Position numbers and translations under genes: made by a program
Part shown: positions 53,802 to 62,543 of the stretch, in pieces
How the letters are laid out: each line of letters begins with the position of its first letter
Numbering within the stretch: the stretch's first letter is position 1
NCBI RefSeq assembly: GCF_004403985.1
Contig: NZ_SOHL01000013.1
Span: 362,476 to 426,475 of the forward strand
DNA length: 64,000 nt
DNA from: Cryobacterium gelidum
Lineage (GTDB): Bacteria; Actinomycetota; Actinomycetes; Actinomycetales; Microbacteriaceae
Reading direction: 5' to 3'
Notes under the pieces: generated by a model
Databases searched by the model: none
Told to the model about the DNA's origin: nothing
What the model saw: the letters and a program-made list of their open reading frames with translations, nothing else

Positions 53802-54995
53802 CTAGTTCGTGTTGGCGTAGAGCCAGGCGAGTGGGTCGACCTTGGTGCCGGTGATTCCACCCTCGCGAATTTCAAAGTGCAGGTGCGGGCCGGTCGACAT
53901 TCCGGTGTTGCCGGTCTTGCCGATGACCTGGCCGACCTTGACCACGTCGCCCTCCTTGAAGAGCATCGATCCGTGGATCATGTGCGCGTACACACTCGTG
54001 ACGAGCTGACCGTCGATCATGTGGTCGATCATCATGTTCACGCCGAGGCTGGCTTCGCCGTCTACAGCGGAACTGACCACGCCGTCGGCAATGGCCTGGA
54101 TCGGCGCGCCCACGCCCGGGTTGAAGTCCTGGCCGCCGTGATTGGCCGAGCAGCCGGCGCAGCTGCGCGGTCCGATCTGGTCGCCGACGTGCACGCCGAC
54201 GGCAAACGGCCACTGAATGGTGCCGTTCGGGTTGTTGGTGAAGGTGTCTTCCATGCGGATACCGCTCGCAGCGGCAATCTCAGCGATGGTGCTCGACTCG
54301 TAGCCGTCGCGCTCGACAGTGACGGTGTCGCCACCGGCCGGGTCCATGGTCTGCGCCTCTTCGGCTGGCAGAACACGCTGCGCTTCCAAGGCGGATGCCC
54401 GTACGTCCTGTGAGGACAGCAACGCCTCCGCCGGAATGGACGTTGCCACGGCCATCAGCGCCACAAACGACATCGCGAGTATCGAGGCGCCCGTGGCCGC
54501 ACGCTTGCGCGCCGTGCTGCCGAGCGCACGATCGCGGGGTGCGCGACGGGGCAGCGACCCGGCCGGAACGAAGGCGCGCGCTGGGGCGAAGGCTTCCCCG
54601 GCCGACTGGTCGATACGGTGGCGGCGGCGGGGACGGTCACCGACAGCGGGAATCACCGTTGGAATCGACTGAGTGAGACCGGGAGCCAACAACTTCTCGA
54701 AGTCGGTGGGTTCGGCGTCGGCGACCGGAACCGCAGCGATGATGCGATCGCTCTCGAGGATGACGGCCGGCTCGAGGTCGGGTTCGGTCAGATCGGCGGC
54801 CACGATCAGGTCAGCGGCGGGGCTGAGGCGCACGACGTGGTCGTCGACCGGCGCCGGCGCCGCAGCAGAAAAAGCCACCCGCTCGCGCTCGCGCAGTTGG
54901 CGGCGGGTCAGGGCTGCCGGCACTGCCGGGGGAAACACGGTGCCGACACTCTTGTCAGACACGGAGGTGTCCAAGGAAGCAGTGTGACGTGACAA
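53802..54995 (-). CDS. M23 family metallopeptidase with membrane anchor
   Basis: 397 aa. A long cytoplasmic N-terminal part rich in Ala/Asp/Pro, one membrane helix (ASILAMSFVALMAVATSIP, ~residue 175), and a C-terminal peptidase domain (NHGGQDFNPGVGAPIQAIADG, with the zinc HxH in GPHLHFEI). It cleaves peptidoglycan cross-bridges or is an amidase activator. The TTG start at 54995 (SRHTASLDTS follows) is the best of several; the ORF extends upstream to 55082 but without a good site. Confidence 0.85.
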   Translation of the reverse strand: MSRHTASLDTSVSDKSVGTVFPPAVPAALTRRQLRERERVAFSAAAPAPVDDHVVRLSPAADLIVAADLTEPDLEPAVILESDRIIAAVPVADAEPTDFEKLLAPGLTQSIPTVIPAVGDRPRRRHRIDQSAGEAFAPARAFVPAGSLPRRAPRDRALGSTARKRAATGASILAMSFVALMAVATSIPAEALLSSQDVRASALEAQRVLPAEEAQTMDPAGGDTVTVERDGYESSTIAEIAAASGIRMEDTFTNNPNGTIQWPFAVGVHVGDQIGPRSCAGCSANHGGQDFNPGVGAPIQAIADGVVSSAVDGEASLGVNMMIDHMIDGQLVTSVYAHMIHGSMLFKEGDVVKVGQVIGKTGNTGMSTGPHLHFEIREGGITGTKVDPLAWLYANTN

Positions 54996-55155
54996 GGTGC
55001 ATCTTTCGGCATAGCGGACGGGATCAGGTGCTCGTACTCGATAACGCTCAGTGACGACATGCCCATGTAACGAATTGATCAAGGAAAACGCGCAACCCCG
55101 AGATTACCAGAGAAAGGTCGCCAATCACACCCCAACTGGGTATATGGGCACGATG

Positions 55156-55992
55156 TCATCGGGCTTGCGCGTCAAATGGGAAGCGTTCGAACAGGCCGGC
55201 GAGAACGGGTTCGAACTGACCGTAGAGGCTGGGCGCGGCGGCGATGAGCAGCGCGCGACCCTCGTCATCCGCTTGCAGAGTGCCGACCTGAGCACCTGCC
55301 TCGCGCGCGATCAAGCCGCCGGCGGCGTGGTCCCACGGGTTGAGTCCGCGTTCGAAATAGAGGTCGAGGCGACCGCAGGCGACCGAGCAGAGGTCGAGTG
55401 CGGCCGAACCGATACGACGAATGTCCCGCACCTGGCCGATGAGACCACTCACGATGCTCGCCTGCCACATCCGCCGGGCTGCCTCGTAGCTGAAGCCGGT
55501 GCCGGCCAGTGCGAGCGAGAGCGGCACGTCGTGATTCACGTGCAGGCGGTGATCACCGAGCCAGGCACCCGAGCCTTCCGATGCGGTGAACACCTCGCCG
55601 AGGGCGGGATTGACGACCGCACCCGCGAGGGCATTCCAGCTGGCCGGGTCGGGGTCTCCCTGCACGACGGCGATACTGACGGCGTAGAACGGGATGCCAT
55701 AGAGGTAGTTGACGGTGCCGTCGATGGGGTCGACCACCCAGGTGAGCCCGCTTGTGCCGCGAGTCGCGTCGGATTCTTCGCCGTAGAACCCGTCGTTCGG
55801 GCGGGCGTCGGCGAGCAGGCCGCGAATGAGCAGCTCGACCTCGCGGTCGGCAGCGGTGACGATATCTTCGGGTGACGACTTCGAGGCGGCAATCTCGACC
55901 CCCTCGCCACGGCGCCGGTGGGCGAGTGCGCCGGCGGTGAGGGCGACGGTGCGCGCAAGATCAAGCAGCTCGGTCGGGGCAGGATGCGTCAT
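55156..55992 (-). CDS. suhB: Inositol monophosphatase family protein (SuhB-like)
   Basis: 278 aa. Metal-binding Glu/Asp motif WVVDPIDGTVNYLYGIPFYA, upstream KSSPEDIVTAADREVE and the second motif NPWDHAAGGLIAREAGA. It dephosphorylates inositol phosphate or a similar sugar phosphate with Mg2+. The ATG at 55992 lacks a strong ribosome site. Single gene between M23 peptidase and tRNA-Tyr. Confidence 0.92.
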   Translation of the reverse strand: MTHPAPTELLDLARTVALTAGALAHRRRGEGVEIAASKSSPEDIVTAADREVELLIRGLLADARPNDGFYGEESDATRGTSGLTWVVDPIDGTVNYLYGIPFYAVSIAVVQGDPDPASWNALAGAVVNPALGEVFTASEGSGAWLGDHRLHVNHDVPLSLALAGTGFSYEAARRMWQASIVSGLIGQVRDIRRIGSAALDLCSVACGRLDLYFERGLNPWDHAAGGLIAREAGAQVGTLQADDEGRALLIAAAPSLYGQFEPVLAGLFERFPFDAQAR

Positions 55993-56059
55993 GCCCTCAC
56001 GCTACAGGCAGCTGCACAACCAGATCAGGCAGGCCCGAGGGCCTGCCTGATGGTGCTGC

Positions 56060-56144
56060 TGGTGGCGAGTGCGAGGTTCGAACTCACGAAGGCTACGCCG
56101 TCTGATTTACAGTCAGATCCCTTTGGCCGCTTGGGTAACTCGCC
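56060..56144 (-). tRNA. tRNA-Tyr (GTA)
   Basis: Class II tRNA with a long variable arm, acceptor GGCGAGT/ACTCGCC, anticodon loop CTGTAAA carrying GTA. The 3' CCA is encoded, unlike the other tRNAs here. Confidence 0.95.
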
Positions 56145-56342
56145 AGGCGCTCCCGACCAGGTGTAATCACTTGACCGGAGACGCGGGTTAACAATACAAG
56201 ACGAAACGCCTCACCGAGAAATCAGCGGCGCTGCGAGCGTCCGTGTCCCAGCGTGCGCCTCGGAATGAGAGTTCAGAAAGGGTCCGCGCAGACTGTCAAT
56301 CCGACACTTTTTGCGCCCTCGTCGGTCGGATACCATGGGGGA

Positions 56343-56831
56343 ATGGCAGATTCAACTTTCGACATCGTCAGCAAGGTCGACCCGATGGAGGTCGACAACG
56401 CCCTCAACCAGGCGCACAAAGAAGTCGCACAGCGCTACGACTTCAAGAACGTGGGAGCCTCGATCGCGATGAGCGGCGAGAAGGTGCTCATGAAGGCGAA
56501 CACGGAGGAGCGCGTCAAGGCGATCCTCGAGGTGTTCGAGGCCAAGCTGATCAAGCGGGGCATCTCACTGCGCAGCCTCGATGCCGGCGAGCCGTTCGCC
56601 TCCGGCAAGGAGTACCGCATCGAAACGAGCATGAAGGCCGGCATCGACCAGGAGAACGCGAAGAAGATCGGCAAGATCATTCGCGACGAGGGCCCCAAGG
56701 GCGTCAAGAGCCAGATTCAGGGTGACGAATTGCGGGTCAGCTCGAAGAGCCGCGATGATCTGCAGGCGGTGATGGCACTACTCAAGGGCAAAGACCTCGA
56801 CGTGGCCCTGCAGTTCACCAACTTCCGCTAG
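56343..56831 (+). CDS. YajQ family nucleotide-binding protein
   Basis: 162 aa. Two RRM-like halves: [20 protein letters not shown] at the N-terminus, and [20 protein letters not shown] in the second. Relatives bind c-di-GMP or nucleic acid. The ATG at 56343 follows GGGG. A single gene convergent with fprA. Given the degenerate GGDEF domain at 48-49 kb, a c-di-GMP link is possible but not shown. Confidence 0.92.
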   Translation: MADSTFDIVSKVDPMEVDNALNQAHKEVAQRYDFKNVGASIAMSGEKVLMKANTEERVKAILEVFEAKLIKRGISLRSLDAGEPFASGKEYRIETSMKAGIDQENAKKIGKIIRDEGPKGVKSQIQGDELRVSSKSRDDLQAVMALLKGKDLDVALQFTNFR

Positions 56832-56840
56832 CAGCGAGGG

Positions 56841-56887
56841 GCCCGGTCCTACTGCAAACCGGGCGCACGGTCCGGGTCCGGACCGTG
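56841..56887. terminator. Paired hairpins between yajQ-type gene and fprA
   Basis: GCCCGGT/ACCGGGC (56841-56864), then CACGGTCCGG-GT-CCGGACCGTG (56866-56887, 10-bp perfect arms). They separate two convergent genes and probably end both. No long T tract is present. Confidence 0.55.
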
Positions 56888-56888
56888 G

Positions 56889-58271
56889 TCACTCGGCTCG
56901 GGAGACGGCTACCATTTCGTCGCGGCCCACGACCTTGATACGGGTGCGGCCCACGGCATTACCGAGCGCGAGCTCATGCTGGTCGAGGTTGTGCCACCCG
57001 TCGAGGCCGGTATATTTCACGCCGCGCGCGTCGAGCAGTTTCACGATGCTCTCCTCCGACGGGAACTCGGGGCGCCACCAGTTGCCGAGGTCGTTGATCA
57101 GGTGCCGGATGGTTTCCATCGCGTCACTCTTGGTGTGGCCGATCAGGCCGACCGGGCCACGTTTGATCCAGCCGGACACGTAGACGCCGTACATCTGCTG
57201 GTTGAACAGCCCGCCGGTGCCAGCCGAAGGGTCGCGGCGCAGCACCTGCCCCTCGCGGTTTGGAATCACACCGCGCTTCTTGTCAAAGGGCACGTCGGGC
57301 AGTTCTGAACCGAAATAGCCAACCGCCCGGTAGACGGCCTGAATCGGGATCTCGCGAATTTCGCCGGTGCCGACGACGCCGCCTGCGCCATCCGTTATGG
57401 TGCGCTCCCAGCGAAAAGCGGCTACCCGGCCGGCGCCGTCGTCGACGATTTCGACCGGTTTGGCGAAGAAGTGCAGGTGCAGGCGGCGGCTGGCCGTACC
57501 GGTCTCGCGGGCACGCCACTGGTTCAGCGTCTTGTCGATCACGAAGACCTGCTTGTTGCTCGCGACGGCGGCCGTCGCTGCCTCGTCGTAGACGAAGTCT
57601 TCGTCGTAGACGATCATGTCCACATCATTCAGCTCGCCGATCTCACGCAATTCCAGTGGCGTGAACTTCACGGATGTCGGCCCGCGGCGCCCAAATACGT
57701 GCACGTCGGTTACCGGCGACGCCGTGAGGCCGTCATAGACGTTCGCGGGAATCTCGGTCGGTAGCAGATCGTCGGCATGCTTGATGAGCATGCGGGATAC
57801 GTCGAGGGCCACGTTGCCGTTGCCGATCACGGCGATCTCGCGCGCCTCAAGCGGCCAGGTACGCGGCACGTCGGGATGCCCGTCGAACCAGCTCACGAAG
57901 TCGGCGGCGCCGTACGAGCCGTCAAGTGATGCTCCCGGAATGTTGAGGTCGGCGTCCTGCACGGCGCCGGTCGCGAAGATGACCGCGTTGTAGTGTTTTT
58001 TGAGGTCGTCGAGGGTGATGTCAACGCCGAACCGCACGTTGCCGAACACGCGGATATCGCCGCTGTCGAGCACGCCGCGCAGCGCGGTGATGATGCCTTT
58101 GATGCGGGGGTGGTCGGGGGCGACGCCGTATCGCACCAGTCCGTACGGTGCCGGCAGGTGGTCGAACAGGTCAATTGAGACCTCAAAGTTGCGCTCGGCT
58201 TTGAGCAGAATATCGGCGGAGTAAATTCCGGCCGGTCCGGCGCCGACGATGGCCAGTCTCAATTTGGTCAC
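56889..58271 (-). CDS. fprA: Ferredoxin/adrenodoxin-type NADP reductase (FprA-like)
   Basis: 460 aa, the size of mycobacterial FprA. FAD motif LAIVGAGPAGIYSADILL, HLPAPYGLVRYGVAPDHP, NADPH motif AVIGNGNVALDVSRML, and the C-terminal GWIKRGPVGLIGHTKSDA. It passes electrons between NADPH and ferredoxin-like carriers. The GTG at 58271 follows AAGGA. It is next to the menaquinone genes. Confidence 0.92.
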   Translation of the reverse strand: MTKLRLAIVGAGPAGIYSADILLKAERNFEVSIDLFDHLPAPYGLVRYGVAPDHPRIKGIITALRGVLDSGDIRVFGNVRFGVDITLDDLKKHYNAVIFATGAVQDADLNIPGASLDGSYGAADFVSWFDGHPDVPRTWPLEAREIAVIGNGNVALDVSRMLIKHADDLLPTEIPANVYDGLTASPVTDVHVFGRRGPTSVKFTPLELREIGELNDVDMIVYDEDFVYDEAATAAVASNKQVFVIDKTLNQWRARETGTASRRLHLHFFAKPVEIVDDGAGRVAAFRWERTITDGAGGVVGTGEIREIPIQAVYRAVGYFGSELPDVPFDKKRGVIPNREGQVLRRDPSAGTGGLFNQQMYGVYVSGWIKRGPVGLIGHTKSDAMETIRHLINDLGNWWRPEFPSEESIVKLLDARGVKYTGLDGWHNLDQHELALGNAVGRTRIKVVGRDEMVAVSRAE

Positions 58272-58338
58272 TGAGGTTTTCCTTACTGCGCGAGCGGGCC
58301 GCGCGAAGAAACGCACCCGGCACGCCCTCGATTGGGGT

Positions 58339-59409
58339 TTAGCTGGAGCGCTCGACGATGGTCTCGGCAAATCGGGTGAGAGCTTTTTTGACCGAACCGT
58401 TGGGTAGTGGCGCCAGGGCTGCGACGGCGTCGCGGGCCCAGCCGTGGGCCTCGGCGAGGGTTTCGGCGGTGACAACGTGCTCGCGCAGCGCGGTGATCGC
58501 GGTGTCGGCCGCCTCGGTCAGCGCGGAACCGTCGACCATGACGTCCCGTTCAAGGCGTTCGAGCAGCGAAGCGGATGCCCCATCGCTCACAGCGCGCTCC
58601 CGCAACCGAAGCAGGGGAAGAGTGACGACACCGGCCCGCAGGTCGGTCCCGGGCACCTTGCCGGTCTCCTTCGGCTGCGGCGACAGGTCGAGCACGTCGT
58701 CGATGAGTTGGAAGGCCACGCCAATCTTCTCGCCGAAATCCACCACGGGCTGCTCATACGCGGCCGGGGCGTTGGAGAACACCACACCGCCCTGAGCGGC
58801 AGCGGCAATGAGCGAACCCGTCTTACCGGCGAGCACCTGAATGTAGTGCTCGACCGGGTCGTCGCCGGCGCGTGGACCGACCGTCTCTTGAAACTGGCCG
58901 AGCACCAGGCGTTCAAAGGTGGTCGCCTGAAGTTTGATCGCGCGTTCGCCGAGCCGGGCCATGAGCTGGCTGGCGCGAGCGAACAGCAGGTCGCCGGTCA
59001 GAATCGCGATCGAGTTACCCCACACGGTCTGTGCACTCGGCACGCCGCGGCGCTTATCGGCGTCGTCCATGACGTCGTCGTGATAGAGCGAGGCCAGGTG
59101 GGTCAGTTCGATGGCCGTCGCCGCGGTGATCACATCGGGCACCACGCCCTCGCCCAGGTGCGCGGTGAGCAGCGCGAGCATAGGGCGCACCCGCTTACCG
59201 CCCGCGTTCAGCAGGTAGCGGCTGGTAACGGTGGCGATTTCATTGGCGTAGACGAGCTCGTCGATCAGCGCAGCTTCCACCTTTTCGATGCCAGCATCGA
59301 TGTTCGCGGCCAGGCCACGGTCGGCGGGAGTTGAGAAAATACGGTCGCCGAGGCCCACCTGGCTGGTCACCGACGCGCTGCGTCGAATCACGGGGGCTCT
59401 GAATTTCAC
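58339..59409 (-). CDS. Polyprenyl diphosphate synthase of menaquinone side chain
   Basis: 356 aa trans-prenyltransferase. First Asp-rich motif LYHDDVMDDADKRRG, second FQLIDDVLDLSPQPKET, and GGKRVRPMLALL near the N-terminus. It makes the long isoprenoid chain, and its position beside menG suggests the menaquinone tail. The chain length cannot be told from the motif alone. It starts with ATG at 59409. Confidence 0.92.
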   Translation of the reverse strand: MKFRAPVIRRSASVTSQVGLGDRIFSTPADRGLAANIDAGIEKVEAALIDELVYANEIATVTSRYLLNAGGKRVRPMLALLTAHLGEGVVPDVITAATAIELTHLASLYHDDVMDDADKRRGVPSAQTVWGNSIAILTGDLLFARASQLMARLGERAIKLQATTFERLVLGQFQETVGPRAGDDPVEHYIQVLAGKTGSLIAAAAQGGVVFSNAPAAYEQPVVDFGEKIGVAFQLIDDVLDLSPQPKETGKVPGTDLRAGVVTLPLLRLRERAVSDGASASLLERLERDVMVDGSALTEAADTAITALREHVVTAETLAEAHGWARDAVAALAPLPNGSVKKALTRFAETIVERSS

Positions 59410-59431
59410 GTGAGTCTGCCTATCGAGTTGG

Positions 59432-60133
59432 TCAGGACTTGGTTCCGCGGTGCAGGGCCACGATACCGAGCGTGAGGTTGCGGTAAGCGACCGCGGAATA
59501 GCCAGCCGAGCGCAGCCATCCGCTCAATACCGGCTGGGTCGGCCACGCCGCGATGGACTCACCCAGGTAGTCGTAGGCTTCGGCGTTCGATGAGGCGAGC
59601 CGCACGACCCTCGGCATGACATGGTTCAGGTAAGCGAAGTAGCTCCGGCGCACGAGCGACAGCGGCGGCGTGGAGAACTCACAGATGACAACGCGGCCGC
59701 CGGGCTTGGTTACCCGGTAGAACTCGTCGAGCGCTTTCTTCGGTTCGACCACGTTGCGCAGTCCGAACGAGATGGTGACGGCGTCGAATTCGTTGTCCTT
59801 GAACGGCAGCGCCGTGGCGTCGGCCTGCACAAAGTCAATGTTCGCGTTGTGCGCGTGACGGGCTGTACCGACTGCGATCATGCCAGCCGAGAAGTCGGCG
59901 GCGACGACGTGAGCGCCACTGCGGGCGAGGGCAGCGCTGGACGTTCCGGTTCCGGCGGCGATGTCGAGAATGCGTTCGCCCGCTTGCGGGTTGACCGCCT
60001 GGGTTGTCGCGACGCGCCAGAGCGACGCGTTGCCGACCGACAGCAGCGCGTTCGTGCGGTCATAGTGGGCGGCAACCTCGTCGAACATGGCAGCCACCTG
60101 CGCGGGCCGTTTGTTCAGGTCTGCTCTATTCAC
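59432..60133 (-). CDS. menG: Demethylmenaquinone methyltransferase
   Basis: 233 aa, UbiE/MenG family. The SAM motif ILDIAAGTGTSSAALARSGA, then ALPFKDNEFDAVTISFGLRN and GGRVVICEFSTPP. It methylates demethylmenaquinone in the last step. It lies 22 bp upstream of the polyprenyl synthase gene in one operon. The divergent menF starts 78 bp away. Confidence 0.95.
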   Translation of the reverse strand: MNRADLNKRPAQVAAMFDEVAAHYDRTNALLSVGNASLWRVATTQAVNPQAGERILDIAAGTGTSSAALARSGAHVVAADFSAGMIAVGTARHAHNANIDFVQADATALPFKDNEFDAVTISFGLRNVVEPKKALDEFYRVTKPGGRVVICEFSTPPLSLVRRSYFAYLNHVMPRVVRLASSNAEAYDYLGESIAAWPTQPVLSGWLRSAGYSAVAYRNLTLGIVALHRGTKS

Positions 60134-60211
60134 CCCATCATTCTAGGATGCGCAACCCGGCAAATACTGCACGGTTGCCGGGGCGCTGAGACGCGGGCGT
60201 AGGCTACAGAA

Positions 60212-61444
60212 GTGAATGTGCAGGCCTTGACGGTCGAAACCTCCCCGATAGCCGATATCCGCCAACTGATCCTGCTGCTGGACGGCCGCGCGCCCCTGCT
60301 CTGGATGCGTCGCAATCAGGGTCTGGCCGGCATCGGTTGCGCGCTTCGGCTCGAATTTTCTGGCCCTACCCGCATGACGGATGCCGCGGCCGCCTGGAAA
60401 CAGGTCGTCGCCTTGGCCACCGTGACCGACCCCCTCGCCCGCACCGGCACCGGGTTGCTGGCGTTCGGCGCGTTCGCCTTCGATGCGTCATCCACGCAGA
60501 CCAGCGTGCTCATCGTGCCGGAGATCATCGTCGGTCGCGACGACGGCCAGTGCTGGGTGACCCGCATCTGGGCAAGCGACCAGAGCGCCCCGGAAATCCC
60601 GCTGGTGTTGCATCCGCTTGGCGACGAGTATCGCATCGTGCTGTTGCCCGGCGCGCTGCCGTCCGACGACTTCCGCTCAGCGGTCAGCTCGGGCATCGAG
60701 GCCATTCGGGCCCAACAGGTCAATAAGGTCGTACTGGCGCGTGATCTCGTTGGGCGGGTACCGGCCGAGTCCGACCTGCGCCGCGCCATCACCAAGCTCG
60801 CGCTCGGGTATCCGGACTGCTGGACCTACGCCATCGACGGACTTATCGGGTCGAGCCCGGAGACTCTCATTCGTGCCGACAACGGTTCGGTCAACGCCCG
60901 GGTGCTGGCCGGCACCATCTCGCGGGGAGCGGATGCCGAGGACGACCGCGAGGCTGCCCTCACCCTGGCCACGTCTTCGAAAGACGGCGACGAGCACGAG
61001 TTTGCCGTGCAAAGCGTGCTCAAGTCGCTGCGCCCACATACCTCGGTGCTCGCGACGAGTGAGATCCCATTCACGGTGAAGCTGCCGAACCTCTGGCACC
61101 TCGCAACCGACCTGGAAGGCACCCTGAGCGACGGGTCGACGTCCCTCGACCTGATCGCGGCGTTGCACCCGACGGCTGCAGTCGCCGGCACTCCCACCGA
61201 CGCAGCTCTTGCGCTGATTCGTGAGCTCGAACCGTTCGACCGTGGCCGCTATGCCGGGCCGGTCGGCTGGGTCGGCGCCGACGGCGACGGCGAGTGGGCG
61301 ATTGCCCTGCGCTGCGCCCAAGTGGCCCCGACCGGCGCGATCACGGCCTACGCCGGCTGCGGGATCGTACTGGACTCTGACCCTGACCGTGAGCTAGCCG
61401 AGACGAAAATGAAGTTTCGTCCCATCGTCGAGGCCTTCGGTTAG
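60212..61444 (+). CDS. menF: Isochorismate synthase
   Basis: 410 aa chorismate-utilising enzyme. VNKVVLARDLVGRVPAES, SPETLIRADNGSVNARVLAG, SSKDGDEHEFAVQSVLKSL, LEGTLSDGSTSLDLIAALHP and GRYAGPVGWVGADGDGEWA cover the Mg and substrate sites. It makes isochorismate for menaquinone. It starts with GTG, in a divergent pair with menG. Confidence 0.93.
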   Translation: MNVQALTVETSPIADIRQLILLLDGRAPLLWMRRNQGLAGIGCALRLEFSGPTRMTDAAAAWKQVVALATVTDPLARTGTGLLAFGAFAFDASSTQTSVLIVPEIIVGRDDGQCWVTRIWASDQSAPEIPLVLHPLGDEYRIVLLPGALPSDDFRSAVSSGIEAIRAQQVNKVVLARDLVGRVPAESDLRRAITKLALGYPDCWTYAIDGLIGSSPETLIRADNGSVNARVLAGTISRGADAEDDREAALTLATSSKDGDEHEFAVQSVLKSLRPHTSVLATSEIPFTVKLPNLWHLATDLEGTLSDGSTSLDLIAALHPTAAVAGTPTDAALALIRELEPFDRGRYAGPVGWVGADGDGEWAIALRCAQVAPTGAITAYAGCGIVLDSDPDRELAETKMKFRPIVEAFG

Positions 61445-61453
61445 TGCCGGTCG

Positions 61454-62302
61454 CTAAAGCCAACGCCAGGAATCCGCGGCGGCAGCGATGATCTCCTCGC
61501 CGTTGTCATCGGGGATGACGAAGGAGATCACGAAGAACCTCACCGGTTCCCCGGCTGACTGATAGCGCTCCGGGGCGAAGACGGTGAGGAACGCTTTGGT
61601 CTGGGTTTTTTCGGCGGTGCTCGTCAGGCGTGTGAGGTTGGCCTCGACGCCGTCGAGACTTACGGCCTCCCGCAAACTCGTGACCTCGCCCGCATCGGGA
61701 AAATAGCTCCGGTTCAAGAAATCGACCATGTCGTCGAGACGTCCGCTCGGAGCCCATGCGTCGGTGCTGGCAACCGGCACGGGTTCCACCAGCACGCTGC
61801 CGAGAATGCTGCCCACCCCGGTGTTGTTGATCTCACCATTGGAGTCGTACTCGCCCCGCAATTCCAGGGACGTGACGCAGCCCTCCGTCTTCTCTGCGGA
61901 CTGGTTGTTGATGTAGCCGACGGGACCGTTGAACGAATAGCAGGGGGTGACAATGGGCTGCGCGTCGCTGAGGATCGCCGTGCCAATCCCCGAGTTCACC
62001 AGCGAGATCACGATCACACTGGTCACCGACACGTTGGCGAGCACGGCCAGGGCTGAGCCGATCAATCCCACGCGGCCGAACGGCTTACCGCCCGGTTTGC
62101 GCACTGCCAGAATGCCGAGAACGATCCCGGCGACGCCCAGCAGCAGTCCCAGAATCGGAATCCAGCCAGTGACGAAGGCACTGACGCCCACGATGAGTGC
62201 GGCGCGGGCGATGCCGCCGCGACGTTTGGGCGGGGTCGACACGGGCGCCTGTTCGGGGAGGCGCGCCGACTGCCGGCGACCCTGGGGTGAATTGATGGTC
62301 AT
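61454..62302 (-). CDS. DUF4190-like membrane protein of unknown function
   Basis: 282 aa. A basic N-terminal segment, two membrane hairpins (IARAALIVGVSAFVTGWIPI then LGLLLGVAGIVLGILAVR; and VGLIGSALAVLANVSVTSVI), then a C-terminal extracytoplasmic domain of about 180 residues that I do not recognise (with Cys in TPCYSFNG and EGCVTSLEL, perhaps a disulfide). The first part resembles DUF4190. It is convergent with menF. Function unknown. Confidence 0.8.
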   Translation of the reverse strand: MTINSPQGRRQSARLPEQAPVSTPPKRRGGIARAALIVGVSAFVTGWIPILGLLLGVAGIVLGILAVRKPGGKPFGRVGLIGSALAVLANVSVTSVIVISLVNSGIGTAILSDAQPIVTPCYSFNGPVGYINNQSAEKTEGCVTSLELRGEYDSNGEINNTGVGSILGSVLVEPVPVASTDAWAPSGRLDDMVDFLNRSYFPDAGEVTSLREAVSLDGVEANLTRLTSTAEKTQTKAFLTVFAPERYQSAGEPVRFFVISFVIPDDNGEEIIAAAADSWRWL

Positions 62303-62543
62303 CTGGGCCTCCCGACATCCGTGTGCCTCAACGGTACCAAGCCACCGGTACGTCTCCCCTCCAGCTTCCGGCGCCAGTTTCCTCGAGAGCGGGTAAATGG
62401 TTGCGTCAGCATGTGCTCAGCGAGCATTCACCCGCCCTCGCGGCCCGTAGACAACTCTTATAAAACATCAGCATTCAACTGAGTTTCTCTCGCTTTCAGG
62501 TGTGATTTGGGCTAGAATTGTGGGTGAAGGAGGCACCGTCGCC